Assembly (NCBI RefSeq): GCF_024170465.1
Contig: NZ_JALJYF010000002.1
Span: forward strand, 930,001-994,000
DNA length: 64,000 bases
Reading direction: 5' to 3'
Source of the DNA: Natronospira proteinivora
Lineage (GTDB): Bacteria > Pseudomonadota > Gammaproteobacteria > Natronospirales > Natronospiraceae
Shown: one piece after another, positions 44,360-54,059 of the stretch
How the letters are laid out: each line of letters starts with the position of its first letter
Position numbering within the stretch: position 1 is the stretch's first letter
Notes under the pieces: model-generated
What the model was told of the DNA's origin: nothing
Database searches by the model: none
What the model saw: only the letters and a program-made list of their open reading frames with translations
Program-made: the position numbers and the translations under genes

Positions 44360-44872
44360 ATGGGCAAAACAGCCATTGGGCCACTTGCCCTGCTCACGCT
44401 GCTATTGGCTGCGCCGCTGCAGGCGGAGGATGATCGCCGAGACTTTTGGTCCATCCATGGTGGCTTTGCCTACGTTTGGGATGATCACGCCTTCAATGAT
44501 TTTGACGCCAGCAATGTGGCCAGCTACCTGGGCGGTACCTGGGGCTTCGCGCCGGAGCCGTTTGCCGACTGGCTGGGTGTGGAAGCCGAGTTTGGTCTGA
44601 CCCCCACCGACGGTAGCTGGCAGGGCCGAGATTGGTCTGCTGCCTCTGCTTCGACCTATTTCAGCGCTTACTGGGGCCGTGAAAGGCTCTATCTCAAGTT
44701 CCGGGGCGGGCTGGCAGCGAATTACGTGGATGTGGAAGGCGTCACCGACAGCGATGTCGGCATCGCCGCGGGCGTCGGTCTGGGCTTCAAGCTCTTCGAC
44801 CAACCCCTGGAGCTGCATGTCACCTCCATCGACAGCAACATCAATACCGTCACCCTGCATTGGCGCTTCTAG
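44360..44872 (+). CDS. Small outer-membrane beta-barrel protein
   Basis: 170 residues with signal peptide (LLTLLLAAPLQA-ED), beta strands throughout and C-terminal LHWRF. WDDHAFNDFDASN and WLGVEAEFGLTPTDG fit the general OmpA-barrel-like/porin-family pattern (opacity-type). It follows the TauE gene by 41 bases and shares the terminator below. Little resemblance to the tandem pair at 24679-25847. Confidence 0.78.
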   Translation: MGKTAIGPLALLTLLLAAPLQAEDDRRDFWSIHGGFAYVWDDHAFNDFDASNVASYLGGTWGFAPEPFADWLGVEAEFGLTPTDGSWQGRDWSAASASTYFSAYWGRERLYLKFRGGLAANYVDVEGVTDSDVGIAAGVGLGFKLFDQPLELHVTSIDSNINTVTLHWRF

Positions 44873-44905
44873 TTACGGCCACGGTAGTTTGAAGGAGACA
44901 AGATC

Positions 44906-44939
44906 AAAAAAAGCCCCGCCCAAATGGACGGGGCTTTTT
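44906..44939. terminator. Bidirectional Rho-independent terminator
   Basis: AAGCCCCG and CGGGGCTT pair around CCCAAATGGA (which adds CC/GG pairs). A-run on the left, T-run on the right, so it can serve both the plus-strand barrel gene and the minus-strand protease gene. Confidence 0.9.
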
Positions 44940-44964
44940 CATGCCAGAGGCATGATGGGTGAGT

Positions 44965-46341
<1,377 letters not shown>

Positions 46342-46358
46342 GGGCAAGCTCTCCCTCT

Positions 46359-46374
46359 CAATGTTTCAACATTG
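46359..46374. promoter_or_regulatory. 16-bp palindrome upstream of the Do-family protease
   Basis: CAATGTTTCAACATTG is a perfect inverted repeat 18 bases before the start codon, overlapping a second small palindrome ATTGCAAT. Placement suggests an operator or leader hairpin. No regulator is assigned. Confidence 0.4.
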
Positions 46375-46562
46375 CAATGGTTATGGAAAATGGCCTCTTG
46401 GCCCGCGCGGCTCCGTGGTCGGACGCCTTCCGGGCACCATTCACTAGACCACCACCGACTGCCTGTGTTCCCCCGCAGCCGGTGAAGGGGCCGATTCTCG
46501 CTGCTTTTGCGTCTGGATTCCAGCTTTGCTTTGGCCCCGGGTTTTTTCCGGTCGCCGGGCAC

Positions 46563-46588
46563 AAAAAAGCCCGGGCCGGAGCCCGGGC
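46563..46588 (-). terminator. Rho-independent terminator of the hsp20 gene
   Basis: GCCCGGGC occurs twice around a four-base loop and is followed, on the minus strand, by TTTTTTG. It lies 20 bases after the hsp20 stop codon. Confidence 0.85.
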
Positions 46589-46608
46589 CTTGTCGGCGGA
46601 GAAGGGGG

Positions 46609-47058
46609 TCAGCTTTTCACCTGAATCCGGCGCGGCTGCACCTTCTCCTGTTTGGGGATTACCACTTCCAGCACCCCGTTGTTGCTCTTGGCCGAGATGG
46701 ACTCGGCATCGGCGCTGTCCGGCAGCACAAAGCGCCGGAAGAATTGCCCGGAGACCCGCTCCACGCGGCGGAAGCCATTGCGCTCCTCGGTGTTCTCCGA
46801 GCGGCGCTGACCGCGAATGGTCAGGGTGCCGTTCTCCATGGTGATTTCGATGTCCTTGGGATCCACGCCGGGCACATCCGCGGTGAGGATGAAGCGATCC
46901 GTCTCCTCGCGGATATCCACCGCCGGCATCCAGTCGGACACCTCACCGGTTTCACCTTCGTAGGCGGGTACGCCATCGAAGATGGTGTTGAGTTCGTTCT
47001 GGAGCTGATTCATCAGCCCCCAGGGACGACGACGATAGGGCGTAATGTTCATGGCCAT
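46609..47058 (-). CDS. Small heat shock protein, Hsp20/alpha-crystallin family
   Basis: 149 residues from the ATG preceded by GAGGTG. N-terminal PYRRRPWGLMNQLQNELNTIF, then the alpha-crystallin domain (DWMPAVDIREETDRFILTADVPGV to GVLEVVIPK, including the FRRFVLP and NGVL strands) and a C-terminal PRRIQV tail standing in for the IxI motif. An ATP-independent holdase forming oligomers. It has a sigma-32-like promoter upstream, and a terminator directly after it. Confidence 0.94.
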   Translation of the reverse strand: MAMNITPYRRRPWGLMNQLQNELNTIFDGVPAYEGETGEVSDWMPAVDIREETDRFILTADVPGVDPKDIEITMENGTLTIRGQRRSENTEERNGFRRVERVSGQFFRRFVLPDSADAESISAKSNNGVLEVVIPKQEKVQPRRIQVKS

Positions 47059-47122
47059 GACAATCACCTCCTCGTGGTGTTAATGGCATGTTGGGTCCGG
47101 TACTCACCGTTTCCAGTAGCAG

Positions 47123-47151
47123 AAATAGGGCCGCCCGTAGCCCTTTTCAAG
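47123..47151 (-). promoter_or_regulatory. Sigma-32 (heat-shock) promoter for hsp20
   Basis: Read on the minus strand, CTTGAAA (47151-47145) and CCCTATTT (47130-47123) are separated by 14 bases. The consensus is CTTGAAA-N(11-16)-CCCCATNT, so one or two bases differ. Transcription would start near 47115, about 57 bases before the gene. Confidence 0.75.
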
Positions 47152-47390
47152 ATGCAGGGGATGGAATTTTGACGCCCCTGGTCATTCGACGCCTTTTTGA
47201 CGAATCTGGCTGTCCACCGGGCACAAGATATAGGGGATGTGTTAGAATGGGCCCAAGTGAGGCAGGGATCGCCAAGTGGCTGATTGCTCCGGGTTTTCTT
47301 CAAGTGGCTTTTAGCGTTATTTTTGTAAGTCATTGTATTTAAAGTTTAAATGTCAGCCTCTCGCGATTTTGAAATTCCCCGGAATATTCC

Positions 47391-47419
47391 TTGACAGTCG
47401 CTCCACCCCTGCCTACGCT
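47391..47419 (+). promoter_or_regulatory. Sigma-70 promoter of nrdJ
   Basis: A perfect TTGACA and TACGCT are 17 bases apart; the start would be near 47426. This leaves a long leader (about 350 bases) before nrdJa, which includes the palindrome and DnaA boxes below; the stretch 47484-47777 otherwise shows no gene and no recognisable adenosylcobalamin riboswitch motif. Confidence 0.6.
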
Positions 47420-47430
47420 TGGTGAAGTTC

Positions 47431-47448
47431 ACCACAACATGTTGTGGT
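47431..47448. promoter_or_regulatory. Perfect 18-bp palindrome at the nrdJ start site (NrdR-box-like)
   Basis: ACCACAACATGTTGTGGT is a perfect inverted repeat positioned at the predicted transcription start. The inner CACAACATGTTGTG resembles the NrdR box pattern CxAtATaTwG, but NrdR boxes usually come in pairs about 31 bp apart and no clear second box was found. Confidence 0.5.
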
Positions 47449-47462
47449 TAGTCGTCCCCAGC

Positions 47463-47483
47463 TTATCCACAGGGTTATCCACT
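47463..47483 (+). promoter_or_regulatory. Two DnaA boxes upstream of nrdJ
   Basis: TTATCCACA (perfect consensus) at 47463-47471 and TTATCCACT at 47475-47483 are direct repeats 12 bases apart. DnaA is known to regulate nrd genes in E. coli, so cell-cycle control of this ribonucleotide reductase is plausible. Confidence 0.65.
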
Positions 47484-47777
47484 GATCCTCGGGGTTAAGC
47501 GTTCATTGCAGGGGGCGAGTGGCTTCCAGCGCTTCTCACCGGGGCCCTGGGAGTGGGTCAGGGAGGGGGCCCGGCCCGGTGCCATCGCTGCGGCGGTGAT
47601 GCGGTCATCAAACACCGCCACCAGGGCCACCGTCAGGGTCGAACAACAGGGGCGTAAGAACAGTCTTATCCAATAGAAACCAATGAAGGTCCGGGCCGGG
47701 TGGCCAGGCGCGCGTCGCCGTTTCCCCATCCCGGCCAATGGCGCTTAAATTAAGAACCGAATACTCAAGGAGGTAGC

Positions 47778-49925
47778 ATGAGCACCGCGCTTAAAGTCGA
47801 CAAGGCCGCCGTCAAGGCGATCCCGGTCCAGGACGCGTCCGTGGATATCTGGGACAAGAAGTACCGTTTGAAGACCAAGGATGGCACCGTCCTGGACGAG
47901 ACCGTCGACGATACCTACAAGCGCGTCGCCAAGGCCTTGGCGGAAGTGGAAGCACCCAAGGATCGCGAGCACTGGTATGAGCGTTTCCTCTGGGCCCTGC
48001 GCCAGGGGGCGATCCCGGCCGGGCGGATTATCTCCAACGCCGGGGCCCAGGCCCACAAGCCGGCTACCTCCACCATCAACTGCACGGTCTCCGGCACCAT
48101 CCGGGATTCCATGAACGACATCCTGGGTAAGGTCCATGAGGCCGGGCTGACGCTCAAGGCCGGCTGCGGCATCGGCTATGACTTCTCCACCCTGCGGCCC
48201 AAGGGCGCCTACGTCTCCGGCGCCGGTGCCTACACCTCCGGTCCCCTGTCCTTCATGGATATCTACGACCGCATGTGTTTCACCGTCTCCTCCGCCGGTG
48301 GCCGCCGGGGCGCCCAGATGGGCACCTTCGATATCGGCCATCCGGACGTGATGGATTTCATCCGCGCCAAGCGCGAAGACGGTCGTCTGCGACAGTTCAA
48401 CCTCTCGCTGTTGATCACCGAAGAATTCATGGAAGCGGTGAAAAACGACAGCGAATGGAAGCTGGCCTTCCCGGTCACCGAGAAGGAAGTGGAGCTGGAC
48501 GAGATCGATGTCAACGACCCCGAGCAGGTGGTCTGGCGCGACTGGCCCCAGCGGGATGGCTATGTCCGCAATGAAGCCAATCTCGTCGCCTGCAAGATCT
48601 ACAAGACCCTGCCGGCACGCCGCCTGTGGGACATGATCATGAACTCCACCTACGACTATGCCGAGCCGGGCTTTATCCTCATCGACAAGGTCAACGAGCA
48701 GAACAACAACTGGTTCGACGAAGAGATCCGCGCCACCAATCCTTGTGGCGAGCAGCCCCTGCCGCCCTATGGTTCCTGCCTGCTGGGCTCGGTGAACCTG
48801 ACCAAGTTCGTGCTCGACCCCTTCACTGAAAAGGCCCGCTTCGACTGGGACAACTACAAGGAAGTGGTCAAGGTCTTCACCCGCATGCTGGACAATGTGG
48901 TGGAGATCAACGGCCTGCCCCTGGACAAGCAGGAAGCCGAAATCCGCCGCAAGCGTCGTCACGGCATGGGTTTTCTGGGCCTGGGCTCCACCGCCACCAT
49001 GCTGCGCATGAAGTACGGCAGCAAGGATTCCGTCGCCTTCACCGACAAGGTGGCCAAGGAACTGGCCCTGGCCGGCTGGGAAGCGGCCCTGGACCTGTCC
49101 GAGGAAAAGGGCCCGGCGCCCATCATGGTGGAGGAATTCAGCGTCACCGAGGAAATGCTGCGCAAGCGTCCGGAAATGAAGCGCGACGGCTGGAAAGTTG
49201 GCCAGAAGATCCCCGGCCGCCTGCTGCACGCCAAGTACAGCCGCTACATGCAAAAGATCGCCGAGGAAAATCCGGAGCTGGTTGAGAAGCTGGCCGAGAA
49301 GGGCGCCCGCTTCAGTCACCACAGCTCCATCGCGCCCACCGGCACCATTTCCCTGTCCCTGGCCAACAATGCCTCCAACGGCATTGAGCCCAGCTTCGCC
49401 CATCACTACTTCCGCAATGTGATCCGCGAAGGGCGCAAGTCCAAGGAAAAGGTGGATGTGTTCAGTTTTGAGCTGCTGGCCTATCGCGAGCTGATCAATG
49501 CCAAGGCCATGCCCACCACCGAGAAAGACGACGAGCGGTTGCCGGAATACTTCATCACCGCCGAGGAAATCACCCCGGTGCAGCACGTGGACATGCAGGC
49601 CGCGGCCCAGAAGTGGGTGGACAGCTCCATCTCCAAGACCGCCAACGTGCCCACGGAATACGACTACGAAGACTTCAAGAACATCTATCTCTATGCCTAT
49701 GAGAATGGTCTGAAGGGCTGCACCACCTTCCGCTTCAACCCGGAAGCCTTCCAGGGCGTGCTGGTGCGTGAGGACGATCTGAAAAACACCACCTACACCT
49801 TCACCCTGGAAGACGGCACCACCGTCGAAGCCGCCGGCGACGAAGAGATCGAATACGACGGTGAAATGCACACCGCCGCCAACCTCTACGACGCCATAAA
49901 AGAAGGCTACTACGGCCGCTTCTAA
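47778..49925 (+). CDS. nrdJ: Adenosylcobalamin-dependent (class II) ribonucleotide reductase, catalytic part NrdJa
   Basis: 715 residues. Reduces ribonucleotides using a coenzyme B12 radical. The active-site loop NPCGEQ (residues 321-326) has the radical-bearing Cys323 and catalytic Glu325; SNAGAQ and the TINCTVSGT segment hold the N-terminal substrate-reducing Cys; TGTISLSLANNASNGIEP is the phosphate loop. An unusual feature is that the C-terminal TSCPD/zinc part, fused in most NrdJ proteins, is a separate gene downstream, as in Pseudomonas nrdJa/nrdJb. AAGGAGG precedes the ATG. Confidence 0.95.
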   Translation: MSTALKVDKAAVKAIPVQDASVDIWDKKYRLKTKDGTVLDETVDDTYKRVAKALAEVEAPKDREHWYERFLWALRQGAIPAGRIISNAGAQAHKPATSTINCTVSGTIRDSMNDILGKVHEAGLTLKAGCGIGYDFSTLRPKGAYVSGAGAYTSGPLSFMDIYDRMCFTVSSAGGRRGAQMGTFDIGHPDVMDFIRAKREDGRLRQFNLSLLITEEFMEAVKNDSEWKLAFPVTEKEVELDEIDVNDPEQVVWRDWPQRDGYVRNEANLVACKIYKTLPARRLWDMIMNSTYDYAEPGFILIDKVNEQNNNWFDEEIRATNPCGEQPLPPYGSCLLGSVNLTKFVLDPFTEKARFDWDNYKEVVKVFTRMLDNVVEINGLPLDKQEAEIRRKRRHGMGFLGLGSTATMLRMKYGSKDSVAFTDKVAKELALAGWEAALDLSEEKGPAPIMVEEFSVTEEMLRKRPEMKRDGWKVGQKIPGRLLHAKYSRYMQKIAEENPELVEKLAEKGARFSHHSSIAPTGTISLSLANNASNGIEPSFAHHYFRNVIREGRKSKEKVDVFSFELLAYRELINAKAMPTTEKDDERLPEYFITAEEITPVQHVDMQAAAQKWVDSSISKTANVPTEYDYEDFKNIYLYAYENGLKGCTTFRFNPEAFQGVLVREDDLKNTTYTFTLEDGTTVEAAGDEEIEYDGEMHTAANLYDAIKEGYYGRF

Positions 49926-49950
49926 AGCGGCCCCACACAAAGATGCCCCC

Positions 49951-50020
49951 GTAGGAGCGGATTCATCCGCGACCCCGGGGAAAGGCCCACCCCCCACCGC
50001 AGGCGCGGATTTATTCGCGA
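49951..50020. repeat. Pair of REP elements between nrdJa and nrdJb
   Basis: The first copy (49951-49972) is identical over 22 bases to the one at 22540. The second (49999-50020) reads GCAGGCGCGGATTTATTCGC followed by GA, a variant of the same unit in the same direction. Such elements usually sit between genes and can stabilise upstream mRNA or attenuate the downstream gene. Confidence 0.75.
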
Positions 50021-50071
50021 CCCAGGGGGAGAGCAAAGACCAAACAACCAGAATCAATCGAGGAAAGACCC

Positions 50072-50827
50072 ATGGCCATCAAAATCGAAAAACCCATCGT
50101 CTCCTACGGCATCAAAAAGCCCGAAGACGAAGAAACCAAAGAACAACGCGAACAAGCCAAGAGCGACAAAGCGGAACTCACCGAATTCCGCCGCGAAGGC
50201 AACGTCGTCCACATGACCGAAACCCTCGAGCGCCCGGAAGAACTCATCGGCTCCACCTACAAGGTCAAGCCCCCGGTCGCCGACCACGCCATGTACATCA
50301 CCATCAACGACATCATGCTCAACGAAGGCACGGACCAGGAAATCCGCCGCCCCTTCGAAATCTTCATCAACTCCAAAAACCTGGACCACTACCAGTGGAT
50401 CGTGGCCCTGACCCGGGTCATCTCCGCGGTCTTCCGTAAAGGCGGCGACGTCACCTTCCTGGTAGAAGAGCTCCAGGCAGTCTTCGACCCCAGAGGCGGC
50501 TACTGGAAGCCCGGCGGCAAATTCATGCCCTCCCTCATCGCCGAAATCGGCGAGGTCATCGAAAAGCATCTGACCAAAATCGGGATGATCCAGTCCCCCG
50601 AACTGGACGAACACCAGAAAAAGCTCGTGGAACAAAAACGCGCCGAATACGAAGCCGCCCAAAAACAAAAAGACGCCTTCGCCAAAGACAAAGACGAAGA
50701 CAACAACTCAGACAACGGCGGCTTCCCCGCCGGCGCCCAACTCTGCACCAAGTGCAATACCGCGGCGGTGGTGATGATGGATGGGTGTCTTACGTGTCTT
50801 TCCTGTGGCGACTCTAAGTGCGGCTAG
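50072..50827 (+). CDS. Ribonucleotide reductase NrdJb (TSCPD domain subunit)
   Basis: 251 residues. The TSCPD-type domain covers RPEELIGSTYKVKPP to EVIEKHLTKIG. A charged Lys/Glu linker then leads to the C-terminus CTKCNTAAVVMMDGCLTCLSCGDSKCG, with three CxxC pairs that form the zinc site and redox-active thiols needed to re-reduce the catalytic subunit. GAGGAAAG precedes the ATG. It is separated from nrdJa by 146 bases including two REP elements. Confidence 0.93.
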   Translation: MAIKIEKPIVSYGIKKPEDEETKEQREQAKSDKAELTEFRREGNVVHMTETLERPEELIGSTYKVKPPVADHAMYITINDIMLNEGTDQEIRRPFEIFINSKNLDHYQWIVALTRVISAVFRKGGDVTFLVEELQAVFDPRGGYWKPGGKFMPSLIAEIGEVIEKHLTKIGMIQSPELDEHQKKLVEQKRAEYEAAQKQKDAFAKDKDEDNNSDNGGFPAGAQLCTKCNTAAVVMMDGCLTCLSCGDSKCG

Positions 50828-50984
50828 CGCTTCGCCAGAACCACTATAACGGCGTTAAAAGGCCCATCGCGAATGCTCATACCTTCTTGGTAACTCCGCT
50901 TCGTGACGGGCCCCTTTTGCCTTGTTCTCGCGGCCCTGGCTGTGCGCTGATGGGGTGTAGCCCAGTGGGAGATACCTCGCAGAT

Positions 50985-52052
50985 ATGAAGCGACTAAGCA
51001 AGAAGGGGCGATACAGACATAACAACTATGTCGAGCGGAAATGGAGTCGCGTACTAAGGCGCCGGAAGAGAGCCTTGCCGAAATTAAATCTCACACCTGT
51101 TGTCGTCACCCCCAACGAACTTTGTCTATACTCTAAAAGTAGCTACGAGATCTTGGTTGTCTTCCTTCGTGATATTTCCGTAGTAGTTAGTGATCGACCT
51201 AGAAGGCTGATAATCGATTTTCGGAATACGCGTAGGGTTACAGCCGCGGCTCTTCTGCGTGTCAGAGCGGAGGTGACAAGACTGTCTATTGAGTATGGGC
51301 GTGATGTCAGGATCATAATGCTCAAGCCGAGAGATGCTGAGTTGCGGGATAGGCTTTCCCATGCGAACCTGTTTGTAACAGGCACAATTAATCAACAACC
51401 TAATGATAGGGCTGATTCGCCGGCGGATTTAATTCCCTGTTTCACGGGTATTCATTCAGACGAACATTTGGAGGAGCTTTTAGATCTAATAGCAGAGCGC
51501 CTCTACCTCGGGTCAATCAAGCAGGATGAAGAGCTTAAACTCTATCGTTCATTAACCGAGGCTATGCTGAATGTCTGGCAGCACGCTTATGGTCTGGAGG
51601 GCGTGATTCAGGGGGGCGGTAGAAGTTTAGGTCGAAGGTGGTGGCTTTTTGGTGAGCGTATAGATAATCAATTGTTTTTGGCTATCTATGACCGCGGTGT
51701 TGGTATCCCGGTGACCCTCCCTAAGAAGTATGGGTGGGAGTCGATCTACTCTGTGATGGATTCGTTAGGGCTAAAAGGGAATCATGATACAAACATGATA
51801 AGAGCGGCCATTGAGTTAGGGAGAACTTCGCGCAAAAGTGGTCGTGGAGGTAAAGGGCTTAGAGATGTTCATCGTTATGTGGAAGAAAACCCAGTTGGCG
51901 ATTTGCGGATATATAGCAATCGCGGTGAATACCGCTACCGATCTTCGAGCGGAGTGTCAAGATCCATTGTGCATAAGCGAAGTCTAATTGGTACTCTGAT
52001 CCAATGGAATATTGCTGTTCCTCAAGGCAGGAAGGTCGATGAAGTCAACTAA
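50985..52052 (+). CDS. STAS-like plus GHKL ATPase protein
   Basis: 355 residues. A basic N-terminus (~1-35), then an alpha/beta part resembling a STAS domain (RRLIIDFRNTRRVTAAALLRVRAEV, VRIIMLKP), then a GHKL/HATPase_c domain: N box LTEAMLNVWQHAY (Glu192, Asn196), G1 box YDRGVGIP (Asp236) and G2 box GRGGKGLRDV. Looks like an anti-sigma-factor-type kinase. No transmembrane helix. GC is clearly below that of the upstream nrd genes. The next gene overlaps by 14 bases. Weak ribosome-binding site. Confidence 0.75.
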   Translation: MKRLSKKGRYRHNNYVERKWSRVLRRRKRALPKLNLTPVVVTPNELCLYSKSSYEILVVFLRDISVVVSDRPRRLIIDFRNTRRVTAAALLRVRAEVTRLSIEYGRDVRIIMLKPRDAELRDRLSHANLFVTGTINQQPNDRADSPADLIPCFTGIHSDEHLEELLDLIAERLYLGSIKQDEELKLYRSLTEAMLNVWQHAYGLEGVIQGGGRSLGRRWWLFGERIDNQLFLAIYDRGVGIPVTLPKKYGWESIYSVMDSLGLKGNHDTNMIRAAIELGRTSRKSGRGGKGLRDVHRYVEENPVGDLRIYSNRGEYRYRSSSGVSRSIVHKRSLIGTLIQWNIAVPQGRKVDEVN

Positions 52053-52368
52053 GATAATTATATCTAAGGAATTCAGTGTAATCCCGTTGGGTCGCTATCT
52101 TACGGATGGCCCAAATAGTGGGGAGCGTTTTCGAAAGGACTACCTTGTTCCGGCATTGAGGGATTATGAGTGCGTTGAGGTGGACTTGGATGGGACAAGG
52201 GGGTATGGATCGTCTTTTTTGGATGAGGCTTTTGGCGGTTTGGTTAGAGATGAGGGGATTGAGAAGGGTGAGTTGAAGAAAAAACTCCGAATAAAGACAC
52301 AGTTTGAGAGTCTGATAAAAGAAATAATGGGTTATATTGAAGAAAGCGAGTATAAGCAAAATGAATAG
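52039..52368 (+). CDS. STAS-like DUF4325 protein
   Basis: 109 residues; AGGAAGG precedes the ATG (MKSTKIIIS). The pattern IPLGRYLTDGPNSGERFRKDYLVPAL, VEVDLDGTRGYGSSFLDEAFGGLVR is the DUF4325 signature; these proteins are related to anti-sigma-factor antagonists. It follows an ATPase gene in many genomes. Translationally coupled to the ATPase gene by a 14-base overlap, so the two probably interact as kinase and phospho-target or partner. Confidence 0.8.
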   Translation: MKSTKIIISKEFSVIPLGRYLTDGPNSGERFRKDYLVPALRDYECVEVDLDGTRGYGSSFLDEAFGGLVRDEGIEKGELKKKLRIKTQFESLIKEIMGYIEESEYKQNE

Positions 52369-52386
52369 TCGGGAGAGGGTGGTTTA

Positions 52387-52884
52387 ATGCTCTTGGTTGT
52401 TGTAAATGCCCTGATTATTGCTATCGGCTGGTATGTGATTTACTCAAATGCTAAGCGATTAGCTACTCGATCCGAGAACCGCGGCATTATAGATGGAGCC
52501 CATTCTGTTCTAGATGAACTATCTCGGACATCAAAAACATTTTGGAAAGAAAAAATCACTAACCAGGGAGACTCGCAAATGAGAGCCGGGTTAGTTGAGC
52601 TTCAGAGTCTAATACAAGAATTCGAGCTAAAAACGAATTTGCTTGGCAAGCGGGGGCTTGAGGTTGATGTTGCTGTATCTATCAAAGAGCTTCGCAACTC
52701 GGTTACTGCAAATGCGGAATTGCTTGAGGTGACAAATATCGATCGCATTTCTGCGCGCTTGGCAAATATTGGCAACAAGGTTGGCGATATAAAGTGGAAT
52801 TTAGAAGAGGCGTTTATGGGGACCTATAAGCCTAGTCGAACTGCATTACAGTTTTTAAACGATCGACGGAAGAAGGACGGTTAG
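52387..52884 (+). CDS. Single-pass membrane protein of the STAS/ATPase operon
   Basis: 165 residues; GGGAGAGGGTGG precedes the ATG. One N-terminal helix (MLLVVVNALIIAIGWYVIYS), then a soluble, mostly helical part. Lies 18 bases after the DUF4325 gene. Not recognised. It could anchor or receive the signal of the two preceding proteins. Confidence 0.72.
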   Translation: MLLVVVNALIIAIGWYVIYSNAKRLATRSENRGIIDGAHSVLDELSRTSKTFWKEKITNQGDSQMRAGLVELQSLIQEFELKTNLLGKRGLEVDVAVSIKELRNSVTANAELLEVTNIDRISARLANIGNKVGDIKWNLEEAFMGTYKPSRTALQFLNDRRKKDG

Positions 52885-52968
52885 CGTCGATATTAAGCAG
52901 GAAGGGGTGTTCATTGCCATAGATAGTGAATTTTGTGGAGTGCTGGGTATCGATCAATCAGGACAAAG

Positions 52969-53272
52969 ACACCCACCTTCCTAACTAGCTCTCATTCGGT
53001 TCTAGTTGGGTAATTGCCGTCTCAGAACGGCCAGATCAGCTCGCAGGGCTGCTGATCGCCGTCCCCAATGTCGAATTCTCGTCTCAATGGTACGTTCTGG
53101 GCTTAACTCGCGCGGGGGCGAGCCCCCTTTGGTGGCAGGGTGTGAGGCTTTGAGGGTTGTAGGCGCTTGGTCGGCTAGCTGGGTTCCGGGAAGAGTGTTC
53201 TTGCGAAGCCCAGGCCCTTGAGGAATGACCTTCTGAACTGATTCGCAGCACGAAGACACCGACCTCCCTAAC
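52969..53272. repeat. Direct-repeat-bounded intergenic element
   Basis: GACACCCACCTTCCTAAC (52969-52986) and GACACCGACCTCCCTAAC (53255-53272) bound a ~270-base non-coding stretch that differs in composition (more GC) from the genes on either side. Short ORFs inside on both strands have no credible start sites. Further copies of the core occur at 54060 and 54120. Confidence 0.55.
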
Positions 53273-53339
53273 CTCGTGTCAGGATTTAGGTCCATGTTCT
53301 TCCTGTTTCATCGAACAAATTAAAGGGAGTTCGGCGAGC

Positions 53340-54047
53340 ATGATAAATTTCGATGAGGAAGCTATGGTGAAGGTGAAGGCACTTTTGAGTCGGAAGATGC
53401 ACTCAGAGGTGTTCGCTAAAAGGTTAAGGGATTTTATTGGGGTAAAGTGTATTCTTGTATCTTTAGCTTTTGTTATCACTATTGTTATAGTCGTATTTTT
53501 TCGCGATGATCCCAACGCATTTGCTTTAGCATATTTGCTGTTATTTTCATTTTCAATTATCGTCATTTCTTCGCACCATCTATGGAAAGTAGTAGTAAGC
53601 GCTTTTAGGCGAAGCAGTAAGCTGTCTAAAGAATGGGGCTCGGTAATTGCTGGTGATGTCGGAAAACTATTCATCCTCCAATACAAGTGCGTCCTCGAAT
53701 GGGCTGAAGCGGAGTTGTTCGATGAGAACAAAAGGCTATTAGGGGAAACGCGTTTGATAGGTAAGTACATTGATAGGCTTCGCGGCGTCGTCCGTTTGCG
53801 CCGTAATCTTTTATTCGGCATTGCTTCATTTTCCCTTCTTCTAAGTACCGTTCTAGCTTCAGATTTTGGTGCTATTAATGCTGATGAAATGTCGTCTGTC
53901 GACGTTTTGAGGTGGATCCTAGCTTCCTCTCTTCTAATTGCGACCCTAGTCGCAAATTTTATGGCGATAGGTTTGTATCATGCGGAGGAGCGACTGGAGG
54001 CGGCTTCATTTCTTATCGATGAACTAGTCGATGAATTGAAGGCCTAG
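53340..54047 (+). CDS. Four-helix membrane protein of unknown function
   Basis: 235 residues; GGGAG lies about ten bases before the ATG. Hydrophobic segments ILVSLAFVITIVIVVFF, AYLLLFSFSIIVISS, GIASFSLLLSTVLAS and WILASSLLIATLVANFMAI form two helical hairpins separated by a ~90-residue cytoplasmic part rich in charged residues. Low GC compared with neighbours. Not recognised. Bracketed by copies of a short GACACCCACC repeat on both sides. Confidence 0.72.
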   Translation: MINFDEEAMVKVKALLSRKMHSEVFAKRLRDFIGVKCILVSLAFVITIVIVVFFRDDPNAFALAYLLLFSFSIIVISSHHLWKVVVSAFRRSSKLSKEWGSVIAGDVGKLFILQYKCVLEWAEAELFDENKRLLGETRLIGKYIDRLRGVVRLRRNLLFGIASFSLLLSTVLASDFGAINADEMSSVDVLRWILASSLLIATLVANFMAIGLYHAEERLEAASFLIDELVDELKA

Positions 54048-54059
54048 TAGAAGAACGAA

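Noticed and set aside
47745-50057. 770-codon open frame on the minus strand opposite nrdJa
   Set aside because: It is the antisense shadow of a highly conserved GC-rich gene; its translation is Gly/Val/His-rich and matches no protein pattern.
50985-52368. Classical RsbW/RsbV anti-sigma pair
   Set aside because: The ATPase has an extra N-terminal STAS-like part and the small partner is DUF4325 rather than a canonical RsbV; there is no sigma factor or phosphatase gene nearby.
53002-53295. 97-codon minus-strand frame in the repeat-bounded gap
   Set aside because: No ribosome-binding site; rich in Arg and Pro with no domain; spans direct repeat copies, so more likely a non-coding element.
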